Part shown: in pieces, positions 43,580-54,559 of the stretch
How the letters are laid out: the number at the start of each line of letters is the position of its first letter
Position numbering within the stretch: position 1 is the first letter of the stretch
Assembly: GCA_963932465.1 (NCBI GenBank)
Contig: CAWVRF010001053.1
Location: forward strand, 96,001 to 160,000
From: Maratus speciosus
Lineage: Eukaryota > Arthropoda > Arachnida > Araneae > Salticidae
Reading direction: 5' to 3'
Length of the DNA stretch: 64,000 nucleotides
Notes under the pieces: generated by a model
Told to the model about the DNA's origin: nothing
Database searches by the model: none
What the model saw: only the letters and a program-made list of their open reading frames with translations
Position numbers and translations under genes: made by a program

Positions 43580-44508
43580 TGTGAGATGAAATCTCACAGT
43601 GTTTAAATTATGTTACTTATTTATTTCTTTGGCCTTATACATCGATGTTCTTTAAGCTTAAATCCATATTTATTTTTGCGTGGTCGGTTTCGCTTCACCG
43701 CACATCGGCAAGTTCGCTGACGTTCGGCTGCCCCTGGCATGGGATGCTTCTCCTTTGAACTTTGTACGATTGTGATGACGTCATCGGAGCAAGTCTCTCA
43801 CGGCATATGCATTGAATGGGTGTTTGATCTTTCAGAGGTGTGTCCATTCGCTGTGCAGGGAGCAAATTAAAACAAAGCCTTTTAAATGTTTTCTTTTGGA
43901 TTTGTTTATTAAGACATTAGCTAATATTTTAAATTCTCTAATAGATTTAAATCTTTTCTTTCAGTAACTTTTGAAGTCCCCGTATTCTTACTATAAATTA
44001 AAAATTCCGTTAATTTTAAATCAGAATCTGTTTTGTTGGAGAGCTGTCATGACTTAGTTTTGGTTTTAAAAGGATCGCGGGCTCCGGCTCCGGTCTGCCG
44101 ACGCCGATGAATGTGGAATCCGGTAAAGAGCTTTTGCGTAAACGATGTCTGCGATTTTTAACAACTCCTGTTAAATTATTTCTTAATAATTTCTTGATTC
44201 ATGCTGCACTTTTAAACTAACTAAATAACTTGAATTAATTTATGAACGGTGACCAACTGGAAGCCTTATCTTCTCTTCTCAAGATGAAAATAAAGAATTA
44301 ATTTATATTGTTATCAAGTCTCCTCTTCATTTATTTTACAGACTACACGATCCAAGTAAGAAGTTTCATTTATTTCTATTTTTTTACAATTGCTGACCTC
44401 AAAGAACAGAGGGTTTTATTGCAAACATTACACAACGCATTGTAATTAAAAAGAATTCCAAATTTAATTATACCTTTCATATCACGGCACATTACCAGTT
44501 ATATCACA
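43580..44508 (+). repeat. 3' LTR
   Basis: 929 bp, same length as the 5' LTR and no difference noticed in line-by-line reading. Followed by the target duplication AGTGA. Confidence 0.9.
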
Positions 44509-44890
44509 AGTGACTTATCAGAATAACCCTGTTTACCAAATTTGAAGCAAATCGGATAGAGAAACTCATTTATCTAACTCCCATCTACTCATTTAATGGG
44601 GGGGGGAGGGGTATTAGTCCCCCATTCCTCCCTTTAGACTTAAACAATGAACCTTCAAATCTAATCACGGAAGCACCTTATCAGAATTAACCGGTATACC
44701 AAATTTGAAAGAAATCTGATAATTCTGCATGAAAAACCCATTTATCCTAGTTAAGGGGGGGGAGGTGGTGGCCCTGCATTCCCCTCCCCCTTTATACTTA
44801 ACGAATGAAGCCCCAAAACTAATCAGGGAAGTGCCTTATCAGAATGAATCTAAAAATAAAATTTCAGCAAATCGGATATTTCTGTCAAAA

Positions 44891-45289
44891 GTTATCGCAT
44901 TACGTACGTACATACATACATACATAACATGCATAGACGCCAACATTGTAAAAACTGTATCAGGAGTAAACCAATTGAATTTCAGGAGTTTTGGACACTC
45001 TTCAGGAGTAAAATGTTCACGTTTCAGGAGTCATTTCAGGAGTTGCACATAGTTTTTTACAAGCTATATTTTTTACAAATATTCTCAGTCCTCTTGCAGC
45101 TTTTGCATTTATCAACACAAATATAATTTAAATAAAGGTTACTTAATTTACTTTTAATGTATTAATATTTTTATAACAAATTTATGAAAATGAAATATTT
45201 TTTAAAATCCCTACAGAGCAAAAAATCCACGATTGATATAACTGTGTGAAATTACAAGACTATTTTTTCCCATACAAAAAAATAAAGTG
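44891..45289. other. Non-coding with short (TACA)n
   Basis: ACGTACGTACATACATACAT near 44903. The rest is AT-rich, with CAGGAGTAAA/TTTCAGGAGT phrases repeated between 44958 and 45035. Confidence 0.5.
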
Positions 45290-46830
45290 ACTTTTTCCGC
45301 GACCAATTAACAAAATTCGCGAAGATTCACAGACGAAAATCGCGATTTTCGCCGCGACTGACGGACGAAGATCGCGATGTTTTGCCGCGACTAGCAGACG
45401 AAATTCGCGATGTTTCACCGCGACTGACGGACGAAAATAGAGATGTTCTGCCGCGGCTAACAGACGAAAATCGCGATGTTTTGCTGCGAATTGCAGACGA
45501 AAATCGCGATGTTTTGCCGCGACTGACAGACGAAAATCACGATGTTTTGCCGCGATTGACAGACGAAAATCACGATGTTTTGCCGCGACTGACGGACGAA
45601 AATCGCAATGTTTTGCTGCGACTTGCAGACGCAAATCGCGATGTTTTGCCGCGACTGACAGACGAAAACCGCTATGTTTTGTCGCGCCTTGCAAACGAAA
45701 ATCGCGATATTTTGTCGCGACTGGCGGACGAAAATCGCGATGTTTTGCCGCGACTTGCAGACGAAAATTGCGATATTTTGCCGCGATTGACGAACGAAAA
45801 TCGCAATTTTTTGCCGTGACTCACTGACGGAAATCGCGATTTTTCACCGCGACTCACTAACCAGGGGTGATTCTGAGTAAAAAAAAAATTCTGAAATTCA
45901 CATCAAATTTTCTGAAAGGTTACAGTAGAGGGGTGTGAGGGGGGGATCCACTCCCGACACTAACTATATGTTGACAAAATTAGTGTTCTTTCGCGGTCTT
46001 TTGACGAAATTTGCGGGTTTTTTGATGAGATTTGCGGGGTTTTTTGCGATCTTTTGACGAAATTTGCGGGAGTTTTGCGATCTTTTGACGAAATTTGCGG
46101 GAATTTTTTCCGCGATCACTTGACGAAATTCTCGTTTTCCCGCGATTCTTCGGCGAAATTGGCGATTTTTTTTACGAACGATTGACGAAATTGGTTATTT
46201 TGACGGAATTGATTATTGTCGAAATTCGCGCTATTTTTTTATGTCTGAATTTTCGGATTGATGACAGATTTTTTTTAATTTTCGGAACCGAATGCCTTAT
46301 ACTTCCGAAACAGCGATTTTTTGCCGCGACTGTAAATTCGCAATGTTTCGCCGCGACTGACTGACGAAAACTGCTATTTTTTGCAGCGACTGATTGACCA
46401 AAGCAGCAATTTTTCGCCGCGACTCATTGACGAAAACGGCCATTTTTTGCCGCGAATGACTAACGGAATTCGTGATTTTCATGCAGTGCAGCGAATGATT
46501 GACAGAATTCGCAATTTTTATCATTGGCCGATTACCGGATTTCAGGAAATTTTTTCTCAACTGATTAACGCAATTCGCGATATTTTGCCGCGGCTGACAG
46601 CCGAAATTAGAGTTTTTTGCCGAATGAAAAAAATTGCGATTTTTATCAACGACCTATTGATGAATTTCACGATTATTTGCAGCGACTGACTGACAAAAGT
46701 TGCAACTTTTTTAAACGATCGGTTGGCGAAATTTGTGATTTTCTGCCGCGAGCGATTGTAGAAATTCTCGGCTTTATCGACTTATAGACAATTTTCGCGA
46801 TATACTTGAACGACTGATTGACGAAATTCG
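45290..46830 (+). repeat. 33-bp minisatellite, open in both directions
   Basis: Unit GCCGCGACTGACAGACGAAA + ATCGCGATGTTTT. From 45382 to 45819 the plus strand is open for 145 codons as an 11-residue repeat (PRLTDENRDVL), about 13 copies. The minus strand is open across 45260-45694 as AAKHRDFRLSV repeats. Beyond 45860 the unit decays into GACGAAATTCGCG phrases of variable spacing as far as about 46830. Dual-strand openness follows from a 33-bp unit lacking stops, so coding is not implied. Confidence 0.88.
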
Positions 46831-47156
46831 TGCCTCAAATTTCCGTATTTTCTACCTTATTACCGTACTTCCGTATTTTATCCTACATTTCCGGAGAAAC
46901 TCCGGAATTTCCGGAGATATTGGCATTTATGAACATTAGCTCTCAGGTTTTGATAGCCTGTGAGCTAAAAAGCAAACTTTGATAGAATTTTCTTAGAAAA
47001 ATTTTGTCCTAACTGAAAAATGGAAAAAAACAACTTGATTATGCGGTTATCAATAATAGCACCTGCCAATTTGATGCATTTGTAAATAAAAATGAATTAA
47101 AAAATGTGCCAGAAGGTAGCCAGTTTGGATTTGAGAACAGCCTCAATCTATACAAA
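46831..47156. other. Non-coding
   Basis: TTTCCGGAGAAACTCCGGAATTTCCGGAG-type small palindromes near 46889-46918; otherwise nothing. Confidence 0.45.
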
Positions 47157-48136
47157 AAAAAGAAAGTTTCGTTCTGTGTGTGAGTGCGTCTGTTTCTGCT
47201 GACTAGCGAAATCTACCGCACATACAAAGCTGAAAATTTTTGTGAGGGTAGTCTAAGTCTTCTCCTGGTGCACCTGATACAAAACAATTTTTAATTTCTA
47301 ATAATTAGTTGAGTTATTAATTAAAAACCCCAATTACAAGAATGGCAAATTATTTATAATTCAATTAAAGCATAGATTTTTATAAAATCGCAGGATTCCT
47401 TCTCGATCCAAGGAGACCATATGTCTAGCATTTGCGTAGCCAATGAGATGTGTTCTTGAAGCAGACCCAATATTATTTCAAAACAACACGTGACTAAAAA
47501 GAGTAAGTAATTTTCCAGCTCTATAGAATTTTTTTTAATACCGCATTTATCAATTTGAAATTAATGCACCTATGCACAAAATGTTACGCTGAATCAAGAA
47601 ATCTATAAATAAGTTTTTTATTTTATAAAAAAATCAATTTTTAGAAGAAAAAAATAAATGTCTTCACAATTTGTTTATAAAGAAATTTTTGTATTTGTTA
47701 TATTTGCAGGAATGGGGAGGGGAGGCAGTTACTTTTGATTAAATATCTCAATTAGTCCACATGACAGATATTATTATGATCAAATCTTTTAAATTCTTAT
47801 TTGATTCTGCAACCCCCCTTAAGTAATATATCTACAGAAAGGTTGAATAACTTAGTTTCATTCGGATATATATTTTTGTTTAGAACAGAGTGCGTTATCT
47901 GAAGGTGGATATTGGAACTAGCAGACTTTGCAGACAAAGTACGTCTGCTATGCAGTGACACAGGAAGCGGGCACATGTGTCAGAGTTTTGTTCAGAACAG
48001 AATGCACCACCCTGGCAGTGGAAAGCAGAACTAACAGATTTCTCAGTGCATGCACAACAGGTATAAAATCATATGAATTTAAGGTTGATTTAAGAATATT
48101 ATCACTTGCCCGAGCAATGCTGGACAGGTCAGCTAG
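47157..48136 (+). mobile_element. Helitron-like candidate, 980 bp
   Basis: Proposed 5' TCTATACAAAAAAAAG after host A (47156); 3' CCCGAGCAATGCTGGACAGG...CAGCTAG before host T (48137). The small imperfect stem AGC-AAT-GCT precedes CTAG. This terminus type (CCCG-loop-CGGG...CAGCTAGT) is common in arthropod Helitrons, as far as I recall. The 72-codon ORF at 47928-48146 is incidental. Confidence 0.45.
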
Positions 48137-48137
48137 T

Positions 48138-48419
48138 TTACAATAAAAACAAATGTTCTAAAGAGCTTGTTAAACATGTATTTCAAACCAGGCTTGCGAT
48201 TGATTGGTTGCTCATGATCCTTAGCTTCCCAACAGCTATTTCTAGTTTCGTATAGTGGACTCCATCAGTATATACTATAGTTTCCTGAAACACTGTGAGT
48301 TCAGAAGTATCTTACTTGTTTTACTAATTGCATATAGAAGGGAAGAAGAAGTTTTTTTATTTTAATGTGGGTATGTATAATAGAGTCTTTTGTTTTGCAG
48401 GACAGGAAAGGGTTAAAAT
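48138..48419. other. Non-coding
   Basis: Nothing recognised. Confidence 0.45.
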
Positions 48420-49354
48420 TAAATGTTGGAAATATACAGTTGACTTCTTCAAATCCAAAAATGCCTAAAATTTGCACATCATTGCAAATGTAAAAAGTGA
48501 AACTTTCAGTTCAGATGTAGGGCAAAAATTCACCATTTTTAACACTTTCCAATATAGTTGAAAAGCGTATATGACTTTGATTTGTTTGTCTGTCCATGCT
48601 CTAAACCGTGTAAATATTTTTCGATTGACATGTAATTGATATACATTATTGAGCTTTGCCATGGCATGTTTGGTATTGAAAATGGAGTGTGTAGCATGCA
48701 TAATTCATTTATAGGGGCATTCAAAAGTATTCCATTATGTTAAGGTCTATGGGAAAAAAAATGATTTGCGGGGTATTTCAACAGTGTTACAGAATTTTAA
48801 ACATAATGAAATTTATATACATTATTGAGTTGCACTGGTACTTATAGAATACATTATCTGTAGCACAGACAGTACACATACAGGGGAACTCAAAAGTATT
48901 CTGTTATATTATGGTCTACAAAGAAAAATCATTTGTGGTGTATTTTAATGATGTTACTCCATTTACAAATAAATAAGAGTGCTATGAATTTCTGAGATGC
49001 ACTAAAACATGCTTTCTGTAGAATATGGGATGTAAAGCATTTATCATTCAATTACAGAGTCATACACAAGAGCCGGTTATATAATAATCTACCAGAAAAA
49101 ATTGTTCAAAGCGTATTTTAATTATGTTGAATGCTTTCAAACTTGATGGAATTGATATACATTGCTGAGCTTTACTACAAGATGCTTGCAGTAGAATATG
49201 ATGTGTATCACATTTATTGTTCATTTACACATAAAAGATTACGGATACAACTACAGTAGGTATCTGAAGTATTGTTTATTAGGGATGATTGTTGAAAGTG
49301 TGTTTTCTGTTATGGTATCTGCTTAAAGTATAACTAAATTGTTGCACACTACAT

Positions 49355-50972
49355 CAGGGTTCGCAAAGCTGGGCCCAGTTCGAAAAAACCCGGTGGGTTT
49401 TTTCAGAATGGGCCCACTTGAAAAAGCCCACTGAAAAACCCATAAAGTGGGTTTTTTCAATTTTCATATATAATTTAAAAATTTAAACAACATATAAATT
49501 TAATGAATTTAAGTCATTTCAGTTAATTTTGAAAAAATATTAATATGTAAAAGCCATTACATACAAATAAAAATGTATTTCAGCACATTGAAATACTTTA
49601 CTAACATAGAACCTAGTAGGCAACATACATAGTACATAATTATAGGTATGTCTTTATATAAAAAATTCAAATCAACTATATTCATGGAAATAAAAATGTG
49701 TATTTTACTTTCTTCTATCTTTACAAGAAGAAAATATTGGATTCGTGAAAACTTTCAACTTCCAGTTCATGATTGATTTATATGTTTTAAAAAGGTCCTG
49801 AAGACAATTTGATAGTTTTTAGAAAATGACTGTCTGTATGTGAAAAAAAATTTGTGGGTGCTCTATCTCAAGAACTAATGCACAGAATTTCACAAAACTT
49901 TTACTAATACAAAACTGGATTAGACCTTGATGTAAACTGGTGCTGATTAGTTTTTGATGTATACTGCCCAACAGGTGGCGCTGCTATGCTGCATTTATCT
50001 CAATTTTTGCAATAGCTTTATCTCAAGAACTAATGCACGGATTTTCATAAAACGTCAGATTCAGTTACAAGTTAAGTTGTTGCTTATTGAATTTTGGTGC
50101 ATATCGCCTAATAGATAGTGCTGCTATGCTGCATTTTTCGCGATTTCAGCAATAACTCTAATCTCAAGAACTAATGTACGGATTTGAAAAAAAATTAGAT
50201 TCAGTTAAACCTTGATATAAACTGGTGCTGATTAGTTTTTGGTGTATATCGCCCAAGCGGCGCTGTTGTGCTGCATTTATCTCACTTTTTGCAATAGCTT
50301 TATCTCAAGAACTAATAATGCATGGATTTTCATCGAACTTCAGATTCAGTTAGATGTTGACATAAATTGTTACTGATCAGGTTTTGTTGTAAATTGAACA
50401 ACAGGTGATACTTATATCTCCTTGTTAAATGCGTCCAATTCAACAAATCTATATTTTACAATCCTCATGATGGGTATAAACTGTCATTTAATTTTGGCAC
50501 TGTGATAGCGAATTTTGAATTAGTAACATGTATGAGATAGAAGAAACTTTTGGGATTGGCACATCCGACTAGTTTATTCCTTTTTTTCTTCCTACTTATA
50601 TATTTTAAATTTTAATATTCTATTCATTATTTGATTTAAAGAAAATTAACAATTTTATATCTTCTATTATATTTAAAATTAATTTGTGAGAAACACTGGC
50701 ATTTAATTAATTTAAATTCATATAATTTATACAATTTATAACTTGTAAAATAGCATTACAATTATATTGTATATAAGAGAACAATGTATTTTTTTATGTA
50801 TAGTGTATATAATATATAGAAAATATAGTATACAATAATGTAATTATGCCTGTATTATACTTTTGAAAAAACCCAATTTTCCCCAGGGAAAATTGGGTTT
50901 TTCATGAAAAAACACGAAAAAACCTACATGGGTTGGGTTTTTTCAGAAAAACCCGAGTTTTTGAGAACCCTG
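49355..50972. mobile_element. hAT element, 1.6 kb, CACTACAT target duplication
   Basis: Ends CAGGGTTCGCAAAGC and ...TTTTTGAGAACCCTG with perfect 8-bp duplications CACTACAT (49347-49354 and 50973-50980). The subterminal region is rich in GGGTTTTTTCA / TGAAAAAACCC. No transposase. Confidence 0.88.
49850..50440 (+). repeat. Tandem array inside the hAT, ~145-bp unit, four copies
   Basis: TCTCAAGAACTAATGCACGG-type phrase at 49866, 50021, 50162 and 50303 (155, 141, 141 bp), each followed by CAGATTCAGTTA and GTGCTGCTATGCTGCATTT. Confidence 0.8.
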
Positions 50973-51560
50973 CACTACATGGTGAATATAAATTCTATAG
51001 GCCATATAGGAAGGTTACACAAAATAATTCGTAAGCATTCCTGAGAGAGTGTGTGAATTGTTTAAAGGTGTTTTTTTTTATTTGAGTTATGCATTTTCAA
51101 GCTCAGCTACATTTAGTTTACTCAGAGATATTTGTAGCATATAAATAAAATCATATACAGTGCTATGTAAAAAACTGGATAAATGGCTGCCTATTGACAG
51201 AATTTTTGGAAGTGTGATTTCAGTAGTTTTAAATGTGCTTTTCCCTCAATTAAATTTCAGCTTAATATGCAGGTTGTATAAAAGTCTTATATGCAGGGAT
51301 GCACAAAAGAATTCAAGTACATTTCCATCTTTGCTTTGGTGGAAATTGCTAAAGGTGAATTTTCAAATGTGTTATGAATTTTCTACCTAAACTAAATTTT
51401 AGCATACTATGTAGAATATACAGAGCTGCACAAAAGAATTAGAGTACCATTCTGGGTATGTGCAGCAATTCTTGAAATCTATTCTTCAAATGTGTTCATG
51501 CATTTTCTGAAAAGTTTACTTAGGTATCTTCTTTACCTTATTAAACAACAAAGTTTTTAA

Positions 51561-51939
51561 AAAGTATTCTGGAAGTGTTGGAAAATGTTTCATAATCTAT
51601 GCTTGATGCAGCACAATTTTTCTTTCTTGTTTAAATTTTTATGTCATTTCACACACATTTTAAAATGTAATTCTGGTTAATATGACTGAATTCATGCTTT
51701 CTCATAAAGAAAGTATAAATTTACTTCTGAAAAAATTCAAAATAGCACTGATATCAGTTGTAATCATGATCTTTTTACCAAATAATTTATGCATTACTAT
51801 ATCTTTTATGGTTATAAAATTTGGCTAAACGTGAAATAAAACTTTGTTTTTTGACAATTTAGATGTAAATTATTAGTGTACCTTTATGAGGTGAGTTTCA
51901 TTAACTAATCGAAGAAAAATTTATATCATCATTATTATG
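51561..51939. other. Non-coding
   Basis: AT-rich; nothing recognised. Confidence 0.45.
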
Positions 51940-52189
51940 CATATTTAGTTTTTAACTCGATTTTTACTTTTAGTATTACAATAATTTTTTAAATATTCTT
52001 AGTTTTTGTTAATTTACTCTAATATTTAATTATTTTACTGTTTACTACAGTATAAGCATTAATTATGATTTCAAAGACATTATTACATTCTAATTACTAT
52101 TTAAAAATGCAATTAAAGCAGTGACCAGAAATCTGCAAAATATGCACAACTTGTAGTTACAAGCTATGCAGATTTGAGGGAATCTACTG
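51940..52189. mobile_element. 3' half of pogo-like MITE, third copy
   Basis: GCAGATTTGAGGGAATCTAC + TG, then TA (52190-52191). Preceded by GTGACCAGAAATCTGCAAAA, matching the copies ending at 2361 and 4246. The left end was not found; start approximate. Confidence 0.6.
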
Positions 52190-52191
52190 TA

Positions 52192-52619
52192 TATCTAAAT
52201 TTAAAAATACGATCGAAAATGTAGCTAATTTCGATGTTGCCTTAAGACATTCTACTCTGAATTAAAATGTTTGTGATTTAAATCTCTTTCTATTCTATGC
52301 TATGATACTGAAATGCACTATATAATTATAAAGATCAATCATGAAAGAGAAAGTTAATCGAAAAAATACAGATCTAGAAAGTTCATTATAAGATTCACAG
52401 ATTTCTGCTTTTCAAACGTTTTAAAATAATTTGAGTGTGAATGAAAATTAATTTTTATAACCTACGAGATATTAAAAGTTCTTTTTCCTCTTGGGTTTTA
52501 TTCATTTTTTACTGAAAGAATGGATTGCAACCCTGATCTACTATACAAAAATTATTTGCAATTGTTTACTTCCATCTCTTAATCTCATCCCTTTTGAAAC
52601 ACTTTGCCTAAATCTAATG
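52192..52619. other. Non-coding
   Basis: Nothing recognised. Confidence 0.45.
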
Positions 52620-53093
52620 CAGTAAAACCCGTTTTTCATTTATACGTTGTATCATTTGTACTTTTACATTTATATACGTCATTTCAGTGCAGTCTTGATT
52701 CATCACTGTGTATTTTAATGTTGTAATGTTCTGTTTATACATCATTTCTTTTATGCTGTAACTGATTTTCTCAAAATTTTTCCCCCAGCATCGTTCTTTT
52801 TTTTTCTGCTAATGATATTTAGAGAAAGATGAAGAACAAACAACAAGTGTAATTGCTACAGGTGTTATTTCAATTTTGCAGAACAGGGAGTGGGATAAAA
52901 AGAATGGATAATGGGTGGTCTGGTCACTTAGAACCTTTTTTGCTTTCCACAATATTAGTGAGAAAACTTTCCAGGAACTTAACTCCATAAATAATGCTGT
53001 ACTTAAGTCTGAAAGAGAATCAGCATGTCAGACGATGATTAAAGATTATTTTAAATAAAATCTCTTTATACATACAATAAAAAAAGTGATGTA

Positions 53094-54377
53094 GGGGAGA
53101 GAGGGGGGGGGGCAGATGTAAACATGGGGCACATGTGAACAGTAAATATTTCACTCAGTTAATCTGAAATAAAAAAAATACCAATATATGAAAGTATTGG
53201 TACCATCTTTTGGCTGAATTTTCAGAACAATGAGCAATTTTGATTTCCGGTTGTTTGTAATTTGTTTGTTTTAGAAGATGTTAAGTAAAAAAGTCATCTA
53301 AAGTTATTGAAGAAAAATTCATTCAAGACATTTTAAAAGTAGAATTTCAGTGTTGCATTCTTTAGTGGCATTAATTAGGTAAGTCTACAAAAAGTTTTGT
53401 TTCCTTATTTCAATTAAGAATATCTTTTTTCTTTAAGTTAGGCTTAAGTTGGTAGATGGGGCACTTATGAACAGTTCACAAGTGCCCCATTTTTCTATTT
53501 TAGATTATGAATGTATTTTTTAAGTCTGTGAATGCATTTTTTTTTTTTTTTTTTTTTTTTAGTTTAAAATTTAATTACCCTTGTCAAACATTGAGCTATA
53601 AATTCAATGTTTTTAGGATTACTTCACAGTTTTAATTTACTGGAAGTTAGATAACAATTAGAAGTGGTGGCTTTCTGTAAAAATCAATATATTTGTTATT
53701 CTTTAATGATTTCCAGTTTTAAATGTATTTATTTTTTCTTAGCCCATAATAAAGTACTTGTAAGATATTTTATTTTATGAAAGTTAAATTTAGTTGGCCA
53801 AAAAAAGTGATAAGTAGTACTGTGATAATCATCAATTTTTTGTATCACAATTTTACCAATTTATAAAACCACGATGCACAATTTTGTTATACACATTGCA
53901 TAACATTTAGAAAAAAGTAAAAACACAATAACAAAATTATTCAATAACTTATTTAAAAGTAACACAGTTTTGCTACGCTTGACTCAAAAAGAGTAGGTAT
54001 ATTAGTGTATAATTTTACGAATAATTTCTTGTATCTATGTTGAAACATTTATTGATTGATTCACACAACTAGAAAGAAGGCATCTAGTTAGTTTTTATTC
54101 ACAAAAAAATATTTTTGTCTTATTTATGCATGTGTTCACATGTGCCCCAAGTCTGTTCACAACTCCCCCTCCACCGGGGCACACATGAACAAATTTAGAC
54201 AATTCTTAGAATGATGATATCAGTTAGAAATTTTTGATAAATGCATCCAAAAGTTTTACCAAAGGAACAAACAAAGTGTAAATATTCATATAAATAAATT
54301 TTTGTTGCAATAGCTCATAACAATTTTGAGAAATAGTCAAAAATGTAAAAATTGTTCACATGTGACCCCCTCTCCCC
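53094..54377. mobile_element. TA-target element with GGGGAGA ends, copy 1 (1.28 kb)
   Basis: TA-GGGGAGAGAGGGGGG... and ...CCCCCTCTCCCC-TA (TA at 53092-53093 and 54378-54379). Subterminal motif GGGGCACATGTGAACA occurs at both ends and as inverted pairs near 53458-53493 (GGGGCACTTATGAACAG / CACAAGTGCCCC) and 54130-54193. No ORF; a T run of about 22 lies at 53540-53562. TA duplication places it in the Tc1/mariner/pogo assemblage. Confidence 0.72.
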
Positions 54378-54559
54378 TACAAAAAATATAAGGATTGATA
54401 ATACTCAATTTTATTTTTCTATTTCAGAAATGACTATTTAATGTTTTTTTTTTTTCAATATATAGTGCATCTTGAACAACAAAAATTACAGCAAAATTAA
54501 ATTTGTATGACTGCAGCATTATATTTGCACAGTCAAAGATTTTATACCTTTGGCGACTA

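Larger units (their letters stand above)
38297..44508 (+). mobile_element. Complete LTR retrotransposon without gag-pol (LARD-like), 6212 bp
   Basis: Two 929-bp LTRs, both starting TGTGAGATGAAATCTCACA and ending TTATATCACA, flank a 4354-bp interior. The 5-bp target duplication AGTGA is at 38292-38296 and 44509-44513. A likely primer-binding site TGGTGCCGCAAAAACGG starts 2 bp after the 5' LTR and a short purine tract (AAATGGGGG) precedes the 3' LTR. The LTRs match wherever I compared them, so insertion is recent. The interior has no ORF above about 62 codons and no protease, RT or integrase motif. It must have been moved by proteins from another element. PBS and LTR features resemble BEL/Pao, but that is tentative. 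Confidence 0.9.
38070..44890 (+). repeat. Tandem ~155-bp array split by the LTR element
   Basis: Units with ACCAAATTTGAAGCAAATCG and AATCAGGGAAGTGCCTTATC occur at 38176, then (after the LTR element) 44535, 44698 and 44857. Removing the 6.2-kb insertion leaves spacings of about 142, 163 and 159 bp. The units include runs of G or C and a pyrimidine-rich CCTCCCCCTTTATACTTAA. Confidence 0.7.
48420..51560 (+). repeat. Degenerate ~175-bp array, split by a hAT
   Basis: ATACATTATTGAG-type phrases at 48641, 48817, about 48984 and 49157 (173-176 bp) mark units that also contain GGGGCATTCAAAAGTATTC and TTATGGTCTA. Related sequence resumes after 50980 (GCACAAAAGAATT near 51301 and 51428). The hAT 49355-50972 interrupts it. 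The 76-codon ORF at 51160-51390 lies in the array. Confidence 0.6.

Noticed and set aside
45382..45819. 145-codon ORF as a protein-coding gene
   Set aside because: It is a pure 11-residue repeat from the 33-bp minisatellite, and the opposite strand is equally open.
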